Below, in pieces: positions 1-5,213 of a stretch of 5,213 nt of DNA. The position numbers and the translations under genes are program-made. The first letter of the stretch is position 1; the number at the start of each line of letters is the position of its first letter. The notes beneath the pieces are model-generated. The model was not told where the DNA came from. It was given only the letters and a program-made list of their open reading frames with translations, and did no database searches. Source of the stretch: an uncultured Flavobacteriales bacterium. GTDB taxonomy: Bacteria > Bacteroidota > Bacteroidia > Flavobacteriales_E > Vicingaceae. The stretch lies in NCBI GenBank assembly GCA_913059105.1, contig CAJXRL010000194.1:1-5213 (forward strand), written 5' to 3'.

Positions 1-46
1 TACACAGAGTAGATCGTCGGCAGCGTCAGATGTGTATAAGAGACAG
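1..46 (+). other. Nextera read-1 adapter (not genomic)
   Basis: This is untrimmed library adapter. Bases 1-5 (TACAC) match the end of the Illumina P5 oligo, 6-13 (AGAGTAGA) match the i5 index sold as N504/S504, 14-27 are TCGTCGGCAGCGTC, and 28-46 are the 19-base Tn5 mosaic end AGATGTGTATAAGAGACAG. The same block recurs inverted at 5168-5213. Native sequence begins at 47, so any reading frame entering this block is artificial there. Confidence 0.98.
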
Positions 47-534
47 TATTTAATGATGTCAGTTCCCTTTATTGGGCAACAGTTGTTCTAATCTCTGCTA
101 CTGGGTTTACTATCTTGTGGCTTTTTGATGCGATTACGCACAAGAAGCTCGTTAAAATTGACATTACAGATAAAGAATTACAGACACACAGAAATATTCT
201 ACTAGCATCTGTTTTAATGGAAGCTTCTTTGGTATCCATGTATTGGTGGAATATTGAAGCCTTGCCTTTTTTTTTAGCGTTTTTAATCGTTCGAACAGTG
301 CATGAGTTTATAGATGAATTGCATTACCATGCAGACCGTTGTTCCACGTATGAATCAATGCTTCACCTTGGTATGTGGATATTCGTTTTTATTAAAACGA
401 TTACTCTATTTATTTGGGGGTTTTTCACTCAATATAAAGGGATTGAAGAGTTACCTTTTGGATTCTATGTTTGGGGAGGTTTGGTTTTTATTCTAATGTC
501 TTTAATTAGCCTGTCGGAATGGCGAAGAAGATAA
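47..534 (+). CDS. Multi-pass membrane protein of unknown function, 5'-truncated
   Basis: The reading frame is open from the first native codon (49-51) to the TAA at 532-534, giving 161 residues with no in-frame ATG. The TTG at 115 could be read as a start, but the residues before it form a good membrane helix, so I treat the gene as cut by the contig end. Counting from codon 49, hydrophobic helices lie at about 5-24, 50-66, 71-84, 106-126 and 136-155, and the C-terminus is basic (WRRR). Between helices three and four is a striking polar stretch, HEFIDELHYHADRC (85-98), followed by Y101, E102 and H106. This density of His, Asp, Glu and Cys beside a membrane would suit metal or haem binding, but that is only inference. 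I do not recognise the family. A run of nine T at 267-275 is an indel risk, although the frame stays protein-like on both sides. The gene converges on the minus-strand block with a 60-base gap. Confidence 0.75.
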
Positions 535-579
535 CTAAATCCTCAAATCAGTACAATTATATTGATTCGGTTCTTAGTT
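533..579. terminator. Weak imperfect dyad between convergent genes
   Basis: The 60-base gap between two converging genes contains nested inverted repeats: AACTAA (533-538) with TTAGTT (574-579), and inside it AATCA (546-550) with TGATT (563-567), separated by unpaired segments of seven and six bases. The position fits a bidirectional terminator. The stem is AT-rich and broken and no T tract follows on either strand, so this is a weak call. Confidence 0.2.
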
Positions 580-594
580 TAACATTGCATTATA

Positions 595-1524
595 CTATTC
601 AAAAAAAGTTGCAGCCTGCTTGTATTTAGAGTCTAACTTTACTGTCACATCAAATTTTTCCTCCAGATATTTTTCGAAGATTGACAAGACTTTTGAAGCC
701 TCTTCAACTTTAAAGAATTTGTTTTCCACCTCAAATTCCGTAATTGAAATTACTCGTAAAGGCTCATTTATTTTGTAAAAGGTCGAAAGGTCGAATGAAG
801 ATTCCAGTAGCCAATTGCTTCCATCATTTTCTTGAAAGTAAACAGGTAGTTCATTTTGTCTAATTCTGTTCTTTTCTGAAACAAGCTCATTTGCAACATT
901 AGAGTAAACATGACTCCGGTACCGAATCGATTTTCCATATATAACAGGTTTTATCTGTTTTATATCATCAAGTAAAAACCCATTATTCAGCAATTTTTGA
1001 AATGGAGAAACAGCACCACCCGCTTTAAATTGAATCCACAACTCAATCATTAATAGCTGCTTGTTCAGCGCTGTTGAAGATAAATCAACTGAACCCTTTT
1101 CAAGAGGATGAAAAATTGAATCTAAAACAGACGTCATTGAAATCCACCCAAACTCAGACTTTAATAAATAAAAAGACAACTCTTTTTCTTCTACTTCCAT
1201 TCTAGCCATATTGGCTGACAACATTTCGCTTTTCAGTTGAAAAGAATAACTGGGTTCCGCTATTGAGTCAATAATTCTTTTTCTAAACCTCAGGGATAGG
1301 CCTCTTTTCAGTAATAATTTATCAGGTGTGTCTAAATAAACATCATAGTAAATACTCTTAGAATGAAATTGAGTAAAAATTGAATCCGCCTGTCCTGAAG
1401 ACGTGACAAATTTCAACAACTCATTTGGCTCCCCAATTGAATACTTCCGTTGCACTTCTGTTTGACAAAACGAAATATTTGCCAAGAACGATAACAGGAA
1501 TAGAACACTTATTTTAATGGCCAT
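595..1524 (-). CDS. Exported CYTH-like (triphosphate tunnel fold) protein
   Basis: The 309-residue product starts with a signal peptide (hydrophobic core about 5-17, SFC-QT near 18-22, probable cleavage before Q21). Cys20 follows Phe, so there is no proper lipobox. The rest carries CYTH landmarks in order: an ExExK-like start (E23-V-Q-R-K27), YYDVYLDTPDKLLLKRG (59-75) running into LSLRFRKR (76-83), QLKSE (96-100), the acidic strand RMEVEEKEL (108-116), IRYRS (200-204), EFEVE (263-267) and DSKY (298-301). CYTH enzymes are tunnel-shaped beta barrels that bind triphosphates or polyphosphate through basic residues and metal through acidic ones; most known members are cytoplasmic. The second Glu of ExExK is Gln25 here, so catalysis may be altered or lost. 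The ATG at 1522-1524 lies inside the end of the upstream kinase-like gene (11-base overlap), which suggests translational coupling. The CYTH call is by motif only; substrate and activity are unknown. Confidence 0.7.
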   Translation of the reverse strand: MAIKISVLFLLSFLANISFCQTEVQRKYSIGEPNELLKFVTSSGQADSIFTQFHSKSIYYDVYLDTPDKLLLKRGLSLRFRKRIIDSIAEPSYSFQLKSEMLSANMARMEVEEKELSFYLLKSEFGWISMTSVLDSIFHPLEKGSVDLSSTALNKQLLMIELWIQFKAGGAVSPFQKLLNNGFLLDDIKQIKPVIYGKSIRYRSHVYSNVANELVSEKNRIRQNELPVYFQENDGSNWLLESSFDLSTFYKINEPLRVISITEFEVENKFFKVEEASKVLSIFEKYLEEKFDVTVKLDSKYKQAATFFE

Positions 1525-3175
1525 AATTTCTACGTCTACCTTTCTTTTTAGTGAAACTCTCAGGGTTCATTTCTAATTCAAAATCAACTATTAACTTGCC
1601 TTTCCTAACAACTACATTCCCCTTGTAGCTAATATTTATTTGCTGATCAAATGTTATTGGATTAGGATCCACTAGATTAAAAGCCTCTAAAATTGATGCC
1701 CTTCTGGACGCAATTTTGTGAAAGTATAATTCCGAAATAGGGCTCGGCCAATGAGCCTTTTTTATCATTTTACGTAAGTTGTATTCATCAATTACTGCTA
1801 TTTTGGTAGCCATCCATAAAAGATCTGCATAAGTAGCATTTTTATAAAACGGCAATAATCCATTAATCCGATTTGTAAATACAATCTTATTTTTCTTCCG
1901 TTTTACTGCTTCCCAAGGAAGTTCATTTACGAGTCCAACTTTAAAATCTGGAGGAATTGAATTTAAATCTACTCCAAAACTAGTCCCAAGGTCAGAAAAA
2001 ACCGCCGATATTCGATAATTATAATTTCCAGAGTGTACGGTTGTCATTAGAGTATTTGCCTCTCTTGTATCCCAATTTCCAATAAAATGGTGCGCCAATA
2101 CGGCACCTTTCAAAGGTTTCCTATCTACATTAATCGAATCATGGGGCAAAAATGAGCCAATTCTTTTTACTCTGTCTGGTCGAGCTTCTATCGAACATTT
2201 TATAAATTGCATGTATTCTTTGCCCACAAAAGAGAGTAATTTCTTATTCTCTTTCGCCATTTCCGAAGTTACAACCCCGACATTAGAGATAAAGGGTGTA
2301 ATATCTACTTCATAGTACGCATACAACGCTTTTTGCAATTCCTCTGGAGAATTGACACTAGCATAGTCTTCAAACACCAGAGTCAAGTCATTTTTGCCGT
2401 AATAATATGGATGATCCACATCAAAACCAAGTGCGGCAAATATCCTAGAACCAAGAACATCTGTATGAACTTCATCACCCCACTTCAGGCTCCATTGGCT
2501 GTCTAAATCTAAATCAAGTGTATTTATTTTGGGAGCTGAACCACCATTGCTAAGAGATTTAAACAAGACTACCATGTTCTTCTTAGCCTTTATTTTCTTC
2601 TGACCAGCTAAAGATCCAAATCGTTTGTGCATTGCCAAACTTGTGTCAACTTGATGAAAATATGGAGAATTTTCAGGGTCTTTAAAAATAGAATCAATCT
2701 CTAATTGACTATAATCTGGTATCCGATAAGTAAACAAACGTTTACTCTTGACCATTGCAATAACCATTTGAAATTTATCTTTAAAAGAAACTTTAGTTAT
2801 TGATTTTGAATACGTTTTTTGCTTGAGAGAGGCCTCTAACAAATAGAGTTCATAGATAAGTTCTGAAATCTCTTGAGTTCTTTGTTCTCTATTAACGAAT
2901 GAACATTCAAGCATTTCACTAATATGTTTTACGTGCCGTATAAAAGCCTTTCTCCTTTTGGGAATTTGATTTCCATTGTAGGTTACAATATCAGTATTGG
3001 TAAGGAAATTTGTTGTAGCTCTTAGCCTTGTTAAATCAATTTGACTATCAATAAAAAATGAATCGATACTAGAAGGTATCTGGTTCATTAATAAATCGCC
3101 CCTGCTAATCTGTCCAATCATTAAAAAGGATTGGACTATTAGCGTTACTAAAAATAAAATTTTAATCAAGTTCAT
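1514..3175 (-). CDS. Exported protein with divergent kinase-like catalytic motifs
   Basis: The 553-residue product has an N-terminal signal peptide (hydrophobic about 4-20, likely cleavage at G21-Q22), then a helical region to about 200. The central part looks like a divergent protein-kinase-like fold: LKWGDEVHTDVLGSRIFAALGF (230-251) with K231 as a possible beta-3 lysine and E235 as its partner, HHFIGNWDTREANTL (362-376) with D369 and N374 in a catalytic-loop pattern, and FSDLGTSFG (393-401) with D395-L-G as a DFG-like metal site. I recall uncharacterised bacterial proteins with the same order of motifs (K..GxEV...SR...ALG, then D(T)R..NTL, then DxGs.lG), without a settled name. A helical segment follows, then a beta-rich end (about 512-535) and a basic tail with KKKGRRR (543-549). 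The start at 3173-3175 has only an AT-rich leader. The gene is coupled to the CYTH-like gene by an 11-base overlap. Kinase activity and substrate are inference. Confidence 0.65.
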   Translation of the reverse strand: MNLIKILFLVTLIVQSFLMIGQISRGDLLMNQIPSSIDSFFIDSQIDLTRLRATTNFLTNTDIVTYNGNQIPKRRKAFIRHVKHISEMLECSFVNREQRTQEISELIYELYLLEASLKQKTYSKSITKVSFKDKFQMVIAMVKSKRLFTYRIPDYSQLEIDSIFKDPENSPYFHQVDTSLAMHKRFGSLAGQKKIKAKKNMVVLFKSLSNGGSAPKINTLDLDLDSQWSLKWGDEVHTDVLGSRIFAALGFDVDHPYYYGKNDLTLVFEDYASVNSPEELQKALYAYYEVDITPFISNVGVVTSEMAKENKKLLSFVGKEYMQFIKCSIEARPDRVKRIGSFLPHDSINVDRKPLKGAVLAHHFIGNWDTREANTLMTTVHSGNYNYRISAVFSDLGTSFGVDLNSIPPDFKVGLVNELPWEAVKRKKNKIVFTNRINGLLPFYKNATYADLLWMATKIAVIDEYNLRKMIKKAHWPSPISELYFHKIASRRASILEAFNLVDPNPITFDQQINISYKGNVVVRKGKLIVDFELEMNPESFTKKKGRRRNYGH

Positions 3176-3203
3176 ATTTTAACTTAGCGAATTACTTCGC
3201 ATT
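3176..3203 (-). promoter_or_regulatory. Leader of kinase-like gene: hairpin plus repeated 8-mers
   Basis: Just upstream of the start codon the minus strand reads AATGCGAA (3203-3196), 12 bases, then GTTAAAAT (3183-3176) abutting the ATG. The same two words, 10 bases apart, precede the gene starting at 3877. Inside this leader is a perfect dyad GCGAA-TTAC-TTCGC (3187-3200) that could be a small hairpin or a binding site. No Shine-Dalgarno sequence is present. I found no convincing Bacteroidota promoter (TTG with TAnnTTTG) in the 76-base gap 3176-3251, so the gene pair may be read through from upstream. Confidence 0.35.
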
Positions 3204-3251
3204 GAAGAACATATGTGAATCAATAAAAATATGAAGAATTACTCAGTACAT

Positions 3252-3605
3252 TTACTTTCTAAGAATATATTTCAATTCGCTAAATTCTAATCTTAAATAA
3301 GCCCAAATTGCCTTAAAAAAAAGGTAAACCGGTACTAGTACAAAATGAAACCCAGCAGGAACTCGAACACTAGAGTAACTGAGTTCATTTTGCTCTATTA
3401 TTGATACCCTATTTTGTTTCAAACGCCTAGCTGCTATTTTTCGGAACCTCGAAATAAAATATTCCGTCCCAATTCTTTCAATCCAATTGAACGTTAAAGG
3501 ATTTTTTAGCCTTTTTTTATTTAAAATAGAAGGCACAACAACTGAACCAAAATAAATAGAATTCCCTTGTTTTAACCACGCTGAAAATAAGTCGTAAGAA
3601 TGCAT
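3252..3605 (-). CDS. Unrecognised protein, probably the downstream half of a frame-split gene
   Basis: From the first ATG (3603-3605) this gives 117 residues, but the frame is open further upstream to a stop at 3731-3729. The unannotated part, including FFKAYYSRFRIYEAAYDF just before the ATG, looks like genuine protein. No ATG, GTG or TTG occurs in that upstream part, so translation probably enters from the overlapping frame. The sequence is basic and aromatic-rich with YFGSVVVPS near the start, NWIERIGTEYF in the middle, and a hydrophobic or amphipathic segment FHFVLVPVYLFFKAIWAYLRLE near the C-terminus, which suggests membrane association. I do not recognise the family. The gene ends 76 bases before the kinase-like gene on the same strand. 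Confidence 0.5.
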   Translation of the reverse strand: MHSYDLFSAWLKQGNSIYFGSVVVPSILNKKRLKNPLTFNWIERIGTEYFISRFRKIAARRLKQNRVSIIEQNELSYSSVRVPAGFHFVLVPVYLFFKAIWAYLRLEFSELKYILRK

Positions 3606-3877
3606 AAAATCATATGCCGCTTCATAGATTCTAAACCTTGAATAATATGCTTTAAAAAATATTGTGCTGTACTTTTCCCAACCAGACTTATTAAATTTTC
3701 CCGAGCTTTTATCTTTCGAATGGAGTGTTTAGATTGAAGCATGTCGCGAACGCCAATCAAGACCAAAGGAATAACGACAATTAACGACCAAATAATAGGT
3801 TTCCAAATGGCATAGATAATTCCAATTGAAACAAGCACTACAATTGAGAACAAGGTAAAAATCTGTCTTCCTTTCAT
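3572..3877 (-). CDS. Small two-helix membrane protein, probably the upstream half of a frame-split gene
   Basis: The 101-residue frame starts at the ATG at 3875-3877. Residues 1-43 hold two membrane helices (about 6-24 and 27-43) with IWKP between them, followed by RDMLQSKHSIRK, a cytoplasmic-looking basic stretch. This beginning resembles, from memory, the N-terminal membrane anchor of Bacteroidota FMN-binding glutamate-synthase-like proteins, but the rest does not follow that family, so I give no name. After residue 75 the frame looks degenerate (LKHIIQGLESMKRHMILC onward) and ends at 3572, while the -1 frame over the same bases looks protein-like. That points to a -1 change at the T run 3659-3654. 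Joined, the two frames would encode about 208 residues. The cause could be a sequencing indel, a recent mutation, or programmed slippage. A candidate promoter lies upstream at 3966-3933. Confidence 0.5.
   Translation of the reverse strand: MKGRQIFTLFSIVVLVSIGIIYAIWKPIIWSLIVVIPLVLIGVRDMLQSKHSIRKIKARENLISLVGKSTAQYFLKHIIQGLESMKRHMILCILTTYFQRG
3653..3659 (-). other. In-phase T TTT TTA slippery heptamer
   Basis: On the minus strand, bases 3659-3653 read T TTT TTA, split exactly as X XXY YYZ in the frame of the gene starting at 3877 (codons TAT TTT TTA). A -1 slip here moves ribosomes into the frame that continues to 3252, which then reads AAA GCA TAT. No strong stimulatory hairpin is visible in the 80 bases downstream. 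The site could equally be a T7 run recorded as T6. Confidence 0.45.
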
Positions 3878-3883
3878 AATTGA

Positions 3884-3925
3884 ATTTTAACAATTCTGCT
3901 TTTCGCATTACCCAATAAAGGTAAT
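3884..3925 (-). promoter_or_regulatory. Leader of split gene: repeated 8-mers and dyad
   Basis: Upstream of the ATG at 3877 the minus strand carries AATGCGAA (3909-3902) and GTTAAAAT (3891-3884), 10 bases apart, the same pair of words seen before the kinase-like gene. Overlapping the first word is a six-base dyad, ATTACC (3925-3920 on the minus strand) with GGTAAT (3912-3907), around a seven-base loop. The shared words may mark a common regulatory or translational leader. The dyad may be an operator, but neither role is proven. Confidence 0.3.
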
Positions 3926-3932
3926 AAGAACA

Positions 3933-3966
3933 TAAATATATTATCGTCCGTCCAATACCGAATCAA
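3933..3966 (-). promoter_or_regulatory. Candidate Bacteroidota-type promoter
   Basis: On the minus strand, TTG (3966-3964) is followed after 23 bases by TATATTTA (3940-3933). This matches the Bacteroidota sigma-ABfr consensus (TTG near -33, TAnnTTTG near -7) except for the last base of the -7 box, and the spacing is at the long end. It lies 55 bases upstream of the ATG at 3877 and could drive the split gene and the two exported-protein genes beyond it. Such AT-rich matches occur by chance, so confidence is low. Confidence 0.3.
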
Positions 3967-4015
3967 GTCATCTTATAAATCTAAGCCCAGATTAATCATA
4001 CTTTGTTTCCAATTT

Positions 4016-4435
4016 TTAAAAAAGAGATGAATTCAATTCTGACACTAAGGTCTGAAACGTTTTATCCTGAAACTGGTGCATTAGCTTATCTCTAAAATCT
4101 ATCGCTAACTCATGAAATGCGCAAGGATTTGCACTGTTGCATTTTGACCTCCCTACAAAACATTCTTCAAATTTATGTCCTCCGTCTATTGCCTTAATAA
4201 CGTCCCACAATGTATTTTTTTTATCTTCTTCACTAAAGTAAAACCCGCCATTTGGTCCTTTTACTGAAGACACTAAACCTGCCTTACTTAGTTGTTGTAA
4301 TAATTTCGCAAGAAAAGGAGAAGGCACGTCCAACTCTTTAGCAATTTGCTTTACATTAACTCTTTTGTCTTTATTGCTATGTGCTGCTAAAAAAAGAGTT
4401 GACCTCACAGCATATTGGCCTGCCTTTGTCAACAT
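4016..4435 (-). CDS. Rrf2-family iron-sulfur transcriptional regulator
   Basis: The 139-residue product has the full Rrf2 layout. It opens with MLTKAGQYAVRS, then a winged helix-turn-helix whose recognition helix spans about 38-51 (PSPFLAKLLQQLSKAG) and whose wing carries GPNGGF (60-65). A dimerisation helix and cluster-binding loop follow, with three cysteines C92, C99 and C105 (CX6CX5C, followed by H108). Family members IscR and NsrR bind a [2Fe-2S] or [4Fe-4S] cluster through cysteines at nearly the same positions and sense iron-sulfur status, redox state or nitric oxide. Retention of all three cysteines argues for a functional sensor. The gene begins 11 bases after the NosY-type permease with an AT-rich leader and no Shine-Dalgarno sequence, so it is probably co-transcribed. 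That context suggests control of a nos or denitrification cluster, possibly by NO. The exact signal and targets are inference. Confidence 0.93.
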   Translation of the reverse strand: MLTKAGQYAVRSTLFLAAHSNKDKRVNVKQIAKELDVPSPFLAKLLQQLSKAGLVSSVKGPNGGFYFSEEDKKNTLWDVIKAIDGGHKFEECFVGRSKCNSANPCAFHELAIDFRDKLMHQFQDKTFQTLVSELNSSLF

Positions 4436-4446
4436 ATTATTAAATT

Positions 4447-5167
4447 TTAAAAATCTTTTTTTCGTGCTTTTCTAAGAATTCTAAAAGTAGGAACTATTGT
4501 CCATAAACTTAGAACCCCGATTGAAATAAAAAGACCGAGATTGGTGCCAAAAAACTGCTTAAACACAGCACCAGTATAACCTAATAGTGCAGAGATATCC
4601 AATTTCAATAAAATCAAAGTTCTAGAGAGATCAATAGGGTTCAACATGGTTCCAATCAGCGACAATTTATCGATCGGGTATTCTTCAAAAAACATTAACG
4701 ACATCAAGAAGATTCCATCGTAGATTACTGCCAAAAACAACCACATTAGCACCGCATAACCAAAGCCTTTTATTTTATTTTCATTGCTTAATGAAATGTT
4801 AAAAGCCAAAGCAACAAATATAAATGTGAGGAAAACACCCGTAACTAATAGCAAAGAAAAATCCCAAATTGCAGCAGAATTAAATAGCCCGTAAATCACA
4901 AAAGGAATTCCTATGCCCAGCAAAAGGCTTAAGGAAAGAGATATGGAAACTCCGAGATATTGACCTAAAAAGATAGAGTTTCTTTTAATCGGCTGAGCAA
5001 GTAACAATTCAGTAAACTCCCTCGAACTGTAGTAGTACATCACCCCGAAAATGGTTCCAATAAGCGGCACCAAAACAATAATAACATTCATTAAAGTGAT
5101 TACGGCTTTCGTTAAGTCGTGATTCAAGAATAATAGCACAAGAGCAAGAATTAAGTAGAACAAAAAA
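4447..5167 (-). CDS. nosY: NosY-type ABC-2 permease, 5'-truncated by adapter
   Basis: There are 239 native residues, from the codon at 5166-5164 to the TAA at 4449-4447. An apparent ATG at 5184 lies in the adapter and adds the artificial peptide MCIRDS, so the true start is off the contig; I estimate a short N-terminal piece is missing. Counting native residues, membrane helices lie at about 1-14 (partial), 21-46, 73-95, 104-124, 135-160 and 210-231. The cytoplasmic segment SREFTELLLAQPIKR (48-62) and the late motif NPIDLSRTLILLKLDISALLGYTGAVFKQFFG (positions 176-207; key residues N176, D179, D190, G196-Y-T-G199 and F205-F-G207) are what I recognise from NosY. NosY works with the ATPase NosF and periplasmic NosD in maturing the copper centre of nitrous oxide reductase in the periplasm. 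Its neighbour is an Rrf2 regulator. A related ABC-2 permease outside a nos cluster is the main alternative, since nosZ, nosD and nosF are not in the window. Confidence 0.8.
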
Positions 5168-5213
5168 CTGTCTCTTATACACATCTGACGCTGCCGACGA
5201 TCTACTCTGTGTA
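5168..5213 (-). other. Nextera read-1 adapter, inverted copy (not genomic)
   Basis: This is the exact reverse complement of bases 1-46: mosaic end at 5168-5186, read-1 primer part at 5187-5200, index complement TCTACTCT at 5201-5208, and the P5 end at 5209-5213. Together with the left copy it makes a perfect 46-base terminal inverted repeat of purely technical origin. It truncates the permease gene and supplies a false start codon at 5182-5184. Confidence 0.98.

Noticed and set aside
115..117. TTG at 115 as the start of the plus-strand membrane protein
   Set aside because: The same frame is open back to the adapter and encodes a good membrane helix upstream, so truncation is the simpler reading.
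314..496. 60-residue open frame on the plus strand
   Set aside because: It lies wholly inside the membrane protein gene in another frame and has no protein-like features or leader.
3941..3955. Second TTG (minus strand, 3955-3953) as the -33 box for TATATTTA
   Set aside because: The spacing of 12 bases is too short for the Bacteroidota promoter type; the TTG at 3966-3964 fits better.
3978..3993. AATCT-AAGCCC-AGATT hairpin downstream of the Rrf2 gene as a terminator
   Set aside because: The stem is only five AT-rich base pairs and no T tract follows on the minus strand, so it is not a credible intrinsic terminator.
47..5167. CRISPR arrays, tRNA or rRNA genes, insertion sequences, integrase or toxin-antitoxin genes
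   Set aside because: No regularly spaced repeats, tRNA-like folds or recognisable proteins of these kinds were found on either strand.
5167..5184. ATG at 5182-5184 as the permease start
   Set aside because: The codons for MCIRDS lie in the adapter (the last shares one native base). Native sequence begins at 5167 inside the gene.
1..5213. Perfect 46-base terminal inverted repeats flanking the whole window, as in a transposon or linear replicon
   Set aside because: The repeats are the Nextera adapter with an i5 index and the engineered Tn5 mosaic end. No transposase gene or target duplication is present.

Overview
The window looks like a short metagenome or draft-genome contig from a Bacteroidota bacterium, most likely near Flavobacteriia. 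The support is indirect: strongly AT-rich DNA, coding leaders without Shine-Dalgarno sequences, signal peptides that appear to end just before Gln, and a NosY/Rrf2 pair of the type I associate with that phylum. Both ends are library adapter, not genome. Positions 1-46 and 5168-5213 are the same 46-base Illumina Nextera read-1 adapter in opposite orientation, so native sequence runs only from 47 to 5167 and both outermost genes are cut.

Layout of the native part: a plus-strand multi-pass membrane protein of unknown function (47-534, start missing) faces a block in which every other gene is on the minus strand. Read in the direction of transcription, the minus block starts with the tail of a NosY-type ABC permease (5167-4447, start missing). 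It is followed after 11 bases by an Rrf2-family iron-sulfur regulator (4435-4016). After a 138-base gap holding a candidate promoter come two overlapping reading frames (3877-3572 and 3605-3252) that look like one gene split by a -1 frame change. After a further 76 bases come a 553-residue exported protein with kinase-like catalytic motifs (3175-1514) and, overlapping it by 11 bases, a 309-residue exported CYTH-like protein (1524-595).

Two themes emerge. The right end is probably the tail of a nitrous-oxide-reductase (nos) maturation cluster with its own redox- or NO-sensing regulator. The centre-left holds the most novel material: a translationally coupled, apparently secreted pair that joins a divergent protein-kinase-like fold to a CYTH (triphosphate tunnel) fold whose ExExK signature is altered. 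The split gene upstream has an in-phase T TTT TTA heptamer exactly where a -1 slip, or a one-base sequence error, would join the two frames into a product of about 208 residues. Its leader shares two 8-base words with the leader of the kinase-like gene, which hints that the two are regulated together.

Functional names for the secreted pair and the split gene rest on motifs read by eye. No database search was possible.
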